A stretch of 64,000 nt of DNA, from the NCBI RefSeq assembly GCF_965216805.1, contig NZ_CBDCGN010000003.1:558001-622000 (forward strand), written 5' to 3'. Shown here in pieces: positions 45,418 to 52,560 of this stretch. The notes below the pieces were generated by a model. That model was not told the DNA's origin and ran no database searches. It saw only the letters and a program-made list of their open reading frames with translations. The first letter of the stretch is position 1. The number at the start of each line of letters is the position of its first letter. Source of the stretch: Panacagrimonas sp965216805. Its GTDB lineage: Bacteria > Pseudomonadota > Gammaproteobacteria > Nevskiales > Nevskiaceae. A program made the translations under genes and the position numbers.

Positions 45418-45674
45418 GTTGGGCGTTGCGCCCGAATCTCTCCATTGCATTGCCTCGTGCGCCGATTTTGGGCGCAACGTTCCTGGTAAGCACTGACGGA
45501 CATTTGAGACAGGTCTGCGACCTGCGGTTTTCGAGACTCCGGCGCACCCCACGGGCCGGGAAGGTGATGTGGACCAGGGCTCAGCCGCGGCCAGCCAATC
45601 TGCGCTAATGTTCCCGCGACCGACCGGCTCAAGCCGGCGGGCCTACAACGAGAACAGCAGGGGAGAAGACCGGC
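45418..45674. other. Leader region of the StyC-like operon, with two dyads
   Basis: 257 nt without a gene. A 10-bp perfect inverted repeat, CGTTGCGCCC (45424-45433) and GGGCGCAACG (45470-45479), spans 56 nt; a second dyad CAGGTC-TGC-GACCTG lies at 45510-45524 and could be an operator. No clear sigma-70 promoter. A GGGGAG site precedes the ATG at 45675. No integrase or tRNA-end repeat is seen. Confidence 0.5.
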
Positions 45675-46154
45675 ATGAAAACGCAGCAGCGGCGGATGGT
45701 CGCGCATGGCGCCATCATCATCCTGATTGCTCTGGCCTCCGGATTCGGGCTGGTGATGAGCCTGATCGGCGGGTTCGAGATTTTTCCGGGCACGATCCTG
45801 CAGTTCGACATTCCCGGCGATCCGCGCGCCTGGGCCCGAGCCCATGTAGGCGGCATCCTCAACGGGCTGCTGGTGATCGCCGGTGCGTTGGTGACGCTTG
45901 CGATGGCTCTGCCGCAGCCGATCGCCTCGCGCCTGCACTGGATGCTGGTCGGCACCGGCTATGCGAACACGGTGTTTTACTGGGGGGCGCTGTTCGCGCC
46001 GAGTCGCGCGCTGACCTTCGGCGACAACCGGCTCGGCGAAACCAATCTCGCCGGCATTCTCGGATTCGCGCCGGCGTTGGTGTTCGCGTTCGTCACCATG
46101 ATCGCTATGGTGATCCTGATCCGTCACGGGTTCTCGGAATCCGAGTCCGCCTAG
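45675..46154 (+). CDS. Styrene oxide isomerase (StyC)-like membrane protein
   Basis: 159 aa, four hydrophobic helices. Beyond general topology it shares with StyC, as I recall that sequence, an ordered set of motifs: HG near the start, LIGGFEIFPG (28-39 region), IPGDPRAWARAHVG (46-59), LNG (62-64), YANTVFYW (96-103), LTFGDNRLG. H57 corresponds to the haem-binding histidine of styrene oxide isomerase (H58) and N63 and Y102 to its active-site Asn64 and Tyr103. StyC isomerises styrene oxide to phenylacetaldehyde in the membrane. The substrate here may differ; no StyA/StyB is present. A flavoprotein gene follows 37 nt later. Confidence 0.65.
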   Translation: MKTQQRRMVAHGAIIILIALASGFGLVMSLIGGFEIFPGTILQFDIPGDPRAWARAHVGGILNGLLVIAGALVTLAMALPQPIASRLHWMLVGTGYANTVFYWGALFAPSRALTFGDNRLGETNLAGILGFAPALVFAFVTMIAMVILIRHGFSESESA

Positions 46155-46191
46155 TTCTTCGTCAATCCTTGCGCCCGGAGGAGGACCTGTC

Positions 46192-47541
46192 TTGAGCACT
46201 CCCGAGATCGAGACCGATTATCTGATCGTCGGTGCCGGCGCGATGAGCATGGCCTTCGCGGACGTGATTTTCAGCGAGCAACCCGATGCGAAGATGGTCA
46301 TCGTCGATCGCCGTCATCGACCCGGTGGACACTGGACCGACGCCTACCCTTATGTTGCCCTGCACCAACCCGCCGCGTTCTATGGCGTGAACTCAACCCG
46401 GCTCGGCCAGGGCGGTACCGACCTGGCGTCGGGTGCGGAGATCGTCGCCTACTACCACCTGCTGATGAAACGGTTCGTCGACAGTGGACGCGTGCGCTAC
46501 CTGCCGATGAGTGATCACCAGGGGGACGGGCGCGTGGTGTCGGTGGTCGATCGCGCACCGCGCGCCGAGGTGCGCGCGCGGCGTCGCATCGTCGACGGTG
46601 GGTTCATGAACGTGGAAGTCCCCTCGGTGACACCGCCGAAGTACGAGGTCGAGCCCGGCCTTGCCCTGGTGCCGCCCAACCAGTTGCCGCAGATGGCGTC
46701 CGCTTGGCAGCGCTACGCGATCGTCGGCGCCGGCAAGACAGGCACCGACGCCATCGTGTTCCTGCTCGCTGCGGGTGTCGACCCGGAGCGCATCCAGTGG
46801 ATTGCGCCTCACGATTCCTGGCTGTGGCTACGGGAGAAGGTGCAGCCGGGCATCGCGCTCGCCGAGTTCCTGCGCCACGCGGACAGCCTGATCCAGGCAC
46901 ACACGGTGGATGACATCTTCCTGCACCTGGAGCGCACCGGCAGCCTGTGCCGCGTGGATGCAACGGTGATGCCGGAGAAGTGGCGCTGCGCCACGATCAG
47001 CGCCGAGGAGTTCGCTGCGCTGCAGCGGATCCGCGACGTCGTTCGGCTGGGCCGCGTGCGCCGCATCGCGAGCGACCGGATCGAACTGGAGCGCGGCAGC
47101 ATCCCGACCGACACGCGCACACTGCATGTCGACTGCAGCGCCAACGGGCTCGCGCGCAAACTTGCGCAACCTCTATTCGCTCCCGGCCGCATCACGCTGC
47201 AGTCGGTGTTCATGTGCCAGCAGGTGTTCAGTGCCGCGATCCTAGCCAAGCTCGCGCTACTGGATCTGGACGACATCGCACGCAACGCGATCTGCGAGGT
47301 GGTGCCGCATCCCGAGTACACGCACGACCATCCGACCACGATGCTGGCCAGCTTCCGCAACCTGATGAGCGCCAACCGCCACATGCCGTTCTGGCTGTGG
47401 CGCAGCCGGCTGAACCTGCTACACCACGAGACGTTGCACCGATACCTCGCGGGCGCCGTGCGCCTGCATCGGCTGATGCCCAAGCTCGAGTCTGCGGTTG
47501 CGAAAATGCTCGCCACCGCAACAGAAACGGCGACGGCCTGA
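46192..47541 (+). CDS. Two-Rossmann FAD/NAD(P) flavoprotein, unassigned
   Basis: 449 aa starting at a TTG that has a perfect GGAGGAGG ribosome binding site seven bases upstream. An N-terminal FAD-binding motif (LIVGAGAMSMAF, G14-A-G16) is followed by PGGHWTDAYPYVALHQPAAFYGVNS, and a second nucleotide-binding fold has YAIVGAGKTGTDAIVFL (G179-G184). This layout resembles class B-type flavin monooxygenases, but the FxGxxxHxxxW fingerprint is absent and it does not look like StyA. Cotranscribed with the StyC-like gene; it may make or consume that protein's substrate. Function not known. Confidence 0.7.
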   Translation: MSTPEIETDYLIVGAGAMSMAFADVIFSEQPDAKMVIVDRRHRPGGHWTDAYPYVALHQPAAFYGVNSTRLGQGGTDLASGAEIVAYYHLLMKRFVDSGRVRYLPMSDHQGDGRVVSVVDRAPRAEVRARRRIVDGGFMNVEVPSVTPPKYEVEPGLALVPPNQLPQMASAWQRYAIVGAGKTGTDAIVFLLAAGVDPERIQWIAPHDSWLWLREKVQPGIALAEFLRHADSLIQAHTVDDIFLHLERTGSLCRVDATVMPEKWRCATISAEEFAALQRIRDVVRLGRVRRIASDRIELERGSIPTDTRTLHVDCSANGLARKLAQPLFAPGRITLQSVFMCQQVFSAAILAKLALLDLDDIARNAICEVVPHPEYTHDHPTTMLASFRNLMSANRHMPFWLWRSRLNLLHHETLHRYLAGAVRLHRLMPKLESAVAKMLATATETATA

Positions 47542-47583
47542 CTCTGCCGAGAGTATCCGCCGCCGCTGCCGCCGCCGCGTTGT

Positions 47584-50169
47584 TTACGCGCTCGCCTTCG
47601 CTTGAGCGCGCTGCAGGAGCGGCCGCAGAAACACAGAGATGGTTTCGTTGAATTCGGCCACGCGCGGTACGTGGGCTGACAGGTTGTAGGCGGCGTGCAC
47701 CATCCCCGAGAGCCGAACGACCTTGGTCAGCACGCCCGCGGCCTGCATCGCCCGACCGTAATCTTCACCCTCGTCGCGCAGCGGATCGCATTCCGCGCTG
47801 ATGACCAGCGCCGCTGGGAGCCCCGCGAGCGACTTCGCACGATTGGGCGAGGCCAGGGGCGAAGCCGCATTCGCCGGATCGCCCAGGTAGGCCGCGAGCA
47901 TGGCCTGTGCGGCCGCCGTCGCCAAGATCGGTCCGTCGGCGTATTCGACCCGCGAGCGGGTCTGCGCCTCGAGGTCGATGGCGGGATACAACAGCACCTG
48001 CGCCGCTAGCGCCGGTCCGTCTTCGTCCCGGGCGCGCTGCGCCGCGACCGCGGCCAGCAGACCGCCGGCACTTTCGCCCATCACCACCAGTCGCTCGGGG
48101 TCGCCGCCGAAACGCTCGATGTTCTCCGCGGTCCAGCACAGGGCGGCGTAGGTGTCGTCCGTGGCAGCAGGGAAAGGCGACTCCGGCGCGAGGCGGTAGC
48201 TCGGGGCCACCACGATCGCGCGCAGGTCGTGGGCCAGGCGGGCACACGCCGCCGAGCACATCTCGATACTGCCGGCGATGAAACCGCCGCCGTGGAAGTA
48301 CATCACCACCGGTAGCGGCCCCTCTGCGCCCGCGGGCACATGAATGTGCAGCGGCCGGTCGCCGCCGGGTCCGGAATAGCTTGTGTCGATGCGACGCACG
48401 TCCTTTGGCGCCGGCAATTGCATCAGCTTGAAGCTCTCCACCGCGGCGCGCGTCTCTTCGAGCGTGCACTGATCCAGGGGCTTGGCGTCCTGCATGAGCA
48501 TGGCGCCGATCACCAGCGCCACGCCGGAGTCCACCCGGATCAGGGGCGGGACCGAAGACGCCGGCGCGTCGCCGAGGCGAAAGCCGGCGTAGCCACGCGC
48601 CACCACCTCGAAGCACATCGCCCGGTACAGCGGCGCGCCGCCCACGAAGATGAACACCGAGCGCGGCTTGCCCGGAACGTTGGCGCCCATGTACCAGGAG
48701 TTCGCGCGCGGAAACAGCGTCGAATTCAGAATGCCTTCCACCTGGCGATACCAGAGCTGCTCGGCCGCCTCGTCGGCCTCGATGGTGGCGACCCCGGTAT
48801 CGACCACGTGCCGGATTGCGGCGGTGGCGAAGTCGACGTGATCCTCGATGGCGAGCGGGTTGTTGTACAGGATCACGCCGCTGGTGGGGCCGGTGATGTA
48901 GAAGAAGTTGGGGAAGCCGGCGCTGGCGATGCCCAGATAGGTGCGCGGACCCTGGGCCCAGCGATCCGCCAGTTTGACGCCGTCGCGCCCGACGATGCCC
49001 ATGTTCAGCAGGGCGCCGCTGATGGCATCGAAGCCGACCGCCAGCACGATGGCGTCGAGCTCGTGCTCCACGCCGCCGGTGCGGATGCCGGTCGGGGTGA
49101 TCTCTTCGATCGGCGTCGAGCGAAGGTCCACCAGCGTCACGTTGTCGCGGTTGTAGGTGGTGAAGTAGTCGTTCTCGATGACCGGCCGCTTGGTGGCGTA
49201 GGGGTGGTCGGTCGGGCACAGCAGGTCGGCGACCTTGGGATCCTTGACCTGCTCGCGAATGCGTTCGCGCACGTAGTCGGCAACGGTCTGGTTCGCCTTT
49301 TCGTCGAGCAGCAGATCGCCGTAGCTCGACACCAGGAATTCGAAGCCACCCTTGTTCCAGAGTTCGTCGTAGCGGGCGCGGCGCTGTTCGGCGCTCACTG
49401 CCAGCGCGCTGGGCTCCGGGTTCTGATACGGCACGCCCATGAATCGTTCGCGCGTCTTGGCGCGCAACTGCTGCCAGTTCTCGGCGTTCCACTGCTGCCG
49501 CTCGGGCGCCACCTTGTGATTGTTGCCGGGCACGGCGTAATTGGGGGTTCGCTGGAACACGGTGACCTGCGCGGCCTGCCCGGCGATCTCCGGAATGATC
49601 TGCACGGCTGTGGAGCCGGTGCCGATCACGCCGACGCGCAGGCCGGAAAAGTCCACGCCCTCATGCGGCCAGCGGCTGGTGCCGTACACCGGTCCCTTGA
49701 AGCGATCGATGCCGGGGAATTCGGCGCGGGACTTCGGCACCGTGACGTTGCCGGTTCCGGCAATCACGAAGCGCGCGGTGTGGGTGTCGCCCTGGTCGGT
49801 GGTGACGTGCCAACGCGCCTGGTCTTCGTTCCACACCATGGAGACCACGCGGGTCGAGTACAGGAAGGCCTTGCGGACGTCGAGCTTGTCGGCCACGAAC
49901 TCCAGGTAGCGCAGGATTTCCGGCTGCGCCGCGTAGCGTTCGGACCAGCGCCACTCGCGCTGGATCTCGTCGGAGAACGAATACGAATAGTGGATGGACT
50001 CGATGTCGCAGCGCGCGCCAGGATATCGATTCCACCACCAGGTGCCGCCGGGTCCGCCAGCCGCGTCGATGCCCAGTACGTTCAGGCCCAGCTCGTCGCG
50101 CAGCTTGTGCACTGCATACAGGCCCGCAAAGCCGGCGCCCACCATGATGACATCGACATGCTGCGACAT
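47584..50169 (-). CDS. Baeyer-Villiger monooxygenase fused to an HSL-type esterase
   Basis: 861 aa from the ATG at 50169 (GAGGAGAAG upstream); longer extension to 50403 crosses the regulatory spacer and is rejected. Residues 1 to about 540 resemble phenylacetone-type monooxygenases: FAD motif GAGFAG (11-16), GGTWWWNRYPGARCD, second Rossmann GTGSTA (183-188), R328 at the place of the catalytic Arg, and the C-terminal ANVPGKPR block. The fingerprint reads FKGPVYGTSRWP (157-168): the conserved His is G163. Residues about 600-861 are an alpha/beta hydrolase of the HSL family: HGGG (626-629), GESAGG with S700, D795 and H825. The domains could convert a ketone to an ester and hydrolyse it to alcohol and acid. 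Divergent from an AraC gene. Confidence 0.88.
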   Translation of the reverse strand: MSQHVDVIMVGAGFAGLYAVHKLRDELGLNVLGIDAAGGPGGTWWWNRYPGARCDIESIHYSYSFSDEIQREWRWSERYAAQPEILRYLEFVADKLDVRKAFLYSTRVVSMVWNEDQARWHVTTDQGDTHTARFVIAGTGNVTVPKSRAEFPGIDRFKGPVYGTSRWPHEGVDFSGLRVGVIGTGSTAVQIIPEIAGQAAQVTVFQRTPNYAVPGNNHKVAPERQQWNAENWQQLRAKTRERFMGVPYQNPEPSALAVSAEQRRARYDELWNKGGFEFLVSSYGDLLLDEKANQTVADYVRERIREQVKDPKVADLLCPTDHPYATKRPVIENDYFTTYNRDNVTLVDLRSTPIEEITPTGIRTGGVEHELDAIVLAVGFDAISGALLNMGIVGRDGVKLADRWAQGPRTYLGIASAGFPNFFYITGPTSGVILYNNPLAIEDHVDFATAAIRHVVDTGVATIEADEAAEQLWYRQVEGILNSTLFPRANSWYMGANVPGKPRSVFIFVGGAPLYRAMCFEVVARGYAGFRLGDAPASSVPPLIRVDSGVALVIGAMLMQDAKPLDQCTLEETRAAVESFKLMQLPAPKDVRRIDTSYSGPGGDRPLHIHVPAGAEGPLPVVMYFHGGGFIAGSIEMCSAACARLAHDLRAIVVAPSYRLAPESPFPAATDDTYAALCWTAENIERFGGDPERLVVMGESAGGLLAAVAAQRARDEDGPALAAQVLLYPAIDLEAQTRSRVEYADGPILATAAAQAMLAAYLGDPANAASPLASPNRAKSLAGLPAALVISAECDPLRDEGEDYGRAMQAAGVLTKVVRLSGMVHAAYNLSAHVPRVAEFNETISVFLRPLLQRAQAKASA

Positions 50170-50297
50170 GGTCTTCTCCTCGTAATCGTTCTGTGATTGC
50201 AGTATGCGCCGGGCACGGACATGCGAGTTGGCAATGAGCGAAAGCGATATGGCATAACGCGAATCATGAAACGTGTTGGCAACCTCGACGATCAGCC
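50170..50297. promoter_or_regulatory. Divergent control region with GTTGGCAA direct repeats
   Basis: 128-bp spacer between the monooxygenase-esterase gene (minus) and the AraC-type gene (plus). GTTGGCAA occurs at 50227-50234 and 50275-50282, 48 bp apart and in the same orientation; flanks give a G-N-GTTGGCAA core at both. Such spaced repeats suit AraC-family half-sites. No strong sigma-70 promoter could be assigned. Confidence 0.4.
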
Positions 50298-51308
50298 ATG
50301 GCCGGCCTGCTGATTCGCAGCAGCATTCTCGACGGCAGCGCCGCGCTGATCCGCGCCCGCGGAGCGCGGCCCGCGGTCGTTGCACGCCGGGCAGGTCTTC
50401 CATTGCGCGCCTTTACGGACCCCGGCCTGCTGGTCAGCGGGACAGCGGTGCTCAGAGCGTTCGAGTTCGCAGCGCAGGAGTGCGGCGATCGCACCTGGGG
50501 CTTGTCGCTGTCCACCCATGCACGGCTGGCCGCGATCATCGGACCGCTGTGGATTCTGCTGCGCAATGCACGCACGGTCGGTCAGATGTGCGAGGCCTTC
50601 GCTCACAACTTCGATGTATTCAGCGACGTCGCCGTGGTCACCGCGCGTCCGCAGGACGGCGGCGGCCTGCTCTTGAGCTGGAACATGGCCGCCACCTCGA
50701 TCCAGAGCCATGTGCAGATGCTGGAGTTCGCGCTCTCGGTGTTTACCCAGGAGATCCGGACGCACCTGGGTGCGCAGTGGGCGCCGGCGGCAGTGCTGTT
50801 CACCCACGCCCGTCCGCCCGGCAGCCTGAAGTTGTATCGCGCGATGTTCGGCCGCGATCCCCGCTTCAACCAGGCATGGACAGGGCTGCTGCTCGACCGC
50901 GACACCGTCGAACAACCCCTACGCGGACGCCAATCGGCGGCGCGCGCGCTGGCGAGCCGCGTCGTGGAACTCGAAGAACGTACATCGGAGAAAGCGATCG
51001 GCCGGCAGGTTGAGGCGGTGATCCGCGGGTTGATGCCGTATGCACCGTGCTCGCTGCGCGACGTGAGCCAGGCGATGGGGGTCGGACCGCGGACGCTGCA
51101 GATCCGGCTCAAGCGTCACGGCGAAACCTTTGCAGCGATCCGCGATGCGGTGCGCGCAGACCTGGCGTCGAAGTATCTGCGGCACTCGGATCTGCCGGCG
51201 GGGCGGATCGCCGAGATCCTGGGCTACGGCGATGTCACCTCGCTGAGCCGTTCGTTCCGGCGCTGGCAGGGCAGGACGATGCGGCATTTCCGCGCCGCGA
51301 AGTCCTGA
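50298..51308 (+). CDS. AraC-family transcriptional regulator
   Basis: 336 aa. The N-terminal about 200 residues match the arabinose-binding-like regulatory domain found in OruR/ArgR-type AraC members (RAGLPLRAFTDPGLLVSG, GLSLSTHARLAAIIGPL), and the C terminus is the double HTH (LRDVSQAMGVGPRTLQIRLKRHGETFAAIRDAVR ... AEILGYGDVTSLSRSFRRWQG). ATG at 50298. Divergent from the monooxygenase-esterase gene and probably its activator; AraC genes of this type often sit beside Baeyer-Villiger enzymes. Confidence 0.88.
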   Translation: MAGLLIRSSILDGSAALIRARGARPAVVARRAGLPLRAFTDPGLLVSGTAVLRAFEFAAQECGDRTWGLSLSTHARLAAIIGPLWILLRNARTVGQMCEAFAHNFDVFSDVAVVTARPQDGGGLLLSWNMAATSIQSHVQMLEFALSVFTQEIRTHLGAQWAPAAVLFTHARPPGSLKLYRAMFGRDPRFNQAWTGLLLDRDTVEQPLRGRQSAARALASRVVELEERTSEKAIGRQVEAVIRGLMPYAPCSLRDVSQAMGVGPRTLQIRLKRHGETFAAIRDAVRADLASKYLRHSDLPAGRIAEILGYGDVTSLSRSFRRWQGRTMRHFRAAKS

Positions 51309-51355
51309 GCCGGCGCTTGGTGCGCCTGCGGGCCGCCGGCCGCGGCACTGCGACT

Positions 51356-51844
51356 TCAGTCCAACGGGGTGACGCGGACCTTGGCGACGCCACGCTCGAT
51401 CAGATGCAGCTGCTCGGCGGCGGCGCGCGACAAGTCGATGATGCGGCCCTTGACGAAGGGTCCGCGGTCGTTGATGCGAACGGTGACCTCGCGACCGCTT
51501 TCCAGGTCGCGCACCCTCACCCGGGTGCCGAAAGGCAGACTGCGATGCGCTGCAGTCATCGCATCGCGGTCATAACGCTCGCCGCTGGCGGTCTTGCCGC
51601 CGTGGTGGCGGTCGCTGTAGTACGAGGCCACACCGTCCTGACCACCCGCCGCGGAGGCGTCGCCACCTTGCGCTGCGCGGCTTGCGCAAGCGCCGAGCAG
51701 TGCGGCCAGCAACAGGCAGGCCAGTACCCGGCACAGGGCCACCGGGGCGGTAACCGCCAAGCGGCTCCGGTGCGACGTGCAAGCCTGAACAAGGGTTGCA
51801 TTCTGCAGCGCGCGGTGACCGCTCGCGGGTGCGTCGGGGGTCAT
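51356..51844 (-). CDS. RlpA-like lipoprotein (double-psi beta-barrel)
   Basis: 162 aa from the ATG at 51844. Lipoprotein-type leader (VLACLLLAALLGAC) with a probable acylated Cys, followed by a double-psi beta-barrel (GVASYYSDRHHGGKTASGERYD, MTAAHRSLPFGTRVRV, INDRGPF). RlpA cleaves peptidoglycan glycan strands lacking stem peptides in some species. The SPOR domain that targets RlpA to the septum is absent, so this is a short, single-domain member. The region before the leader is long and basic, so the exact start is uncertain. Confidence 0.8.
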   Translation of the reverse strand: MTPDAPASGHRALQNATLVQACTSHRSRLAVTAPVALCRVLACLLLAALLGACASRAAQGGDASAAGGQDGVASYYSDRHHGGKTASGERYDRDAMTAAHRSLPFGTRVRVRDLESGREVTVRINDRGPFVKGRIIDLSRAAAEQLHLIERGVAKVRVTPLD

Positions 51845-51957
51845 GGCCAGGTGGCGAGATGACGACGGGATGGGCTGCGCAAGCACGAGGGTGCACGCTC
51901 GAGGGGCCGAGATGGTAGCGCGGCCCGGTACGCGAGGCATCCCTTGTCCCTTCAGTC

Positions 51958-52443
51958 CTACCGGCTGGCGGCGCCATCGGCCGCGTGCAGCGGCAGCGCG
52001 GTCTTGTAGCGCACCTGCTTGAGCGCAAAGCTGGAGCGGATCTTCTCAACCTCCGGCATCGGCGACAGTTCTTCGATGATGAAGCGTTCCAGCGCCGCCA
52101 TGTCCGCCACGGCCACCCGGATCAGGTAATCGGCGTCGCCGGTCATCAGGTAGCACTCCATCACTTCCTCGCGCGCACCGATGCGGTCTTCGAACGCCTG
52201 CAGCGACGGTCGGCTCTGGTCCTTGAGGCTGATGAACACGAAGACGTTGAGCAGCAGGCCCAGCTGAGCCGGGTCCAGCAGCGCGACGTACTGGCGGATC
52301 AGACCGGCAGCCTCCAGCGCCTTGACCCGCGCCAGGCAGGGCGAGGGCGACAGGCACACGCGCCGGGCCAGTGCCACATTGGACAGGCTGGCGTCGGCCT
52401 GCAGGGCGCGCAGAATTCGCAGATCGATAGCGTCGAGTTTCAT
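51958..52443 (-). CDS. Lrp/AsnC-family transcriptional regulator
   Basis: 161 aa: N-terminal winged helix (LDAIDLRILRALQADASLSNVALARRVCLSPSPCLARVKALE) and a C-terminal RAM ligand domain (ECYLMTGDADYLIRVAVADM). Divergent from the complete AceE paralogue with a 117-bp spacer, so it probably senses an amino acid or oxoacid and controls that gene. The arrangement recalls MdeR next to the E1 gene mdeB in Pseudomonas putida, an Lrp-type regulator of methionine catabolism. Confidence 0.9.
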   Translation of the reverse strand: MKLDAIDLRILRALQADASLSNVALARRVCLSPSPCLARVKALEAAGLIRQYVALLDPAQLGLLLNVFVFISLKDQSRPSLQAFEDRIGAREEVMECYLMTGDADYLIRVAVADMAALERFIIEELSPMPEVEKIRSSFALKQVRYKTALPLHAADGAASR

Positions 52444-52560
52444 CGTGCTGAGAAAGTGTATACGGCCGGCACGATGTGCTGCGATTCCGGCGTTTTCGGC
52501 GACAGTTCGATCAGAAATGCGGCGGGTTTCGCTCTACGATCATCCGGGTCTGGAGCCGCC

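Noticed and set aside
46192..47541. StyA-type styrene monooxygenase identity for the flavoprotein
   Set aside because: Only the generic FAD glycine motif matches; a second nucleotide-binding fold is present and StyA-specific blocks are missing.
48340..50196. 618-codon plus-strand frame opposite the monooxygenase-esterase
   Set aside because: Low-complexity translation without motifs; the minus-strand gene has complete catalytic signatures.
50170..50403. N-terminal extension of the monooxygenase-esterase
   Set aside because: It would run across the divergent control region; the ATG at 50169 has a strong ribosome binding site and starts right at the FAD motif.
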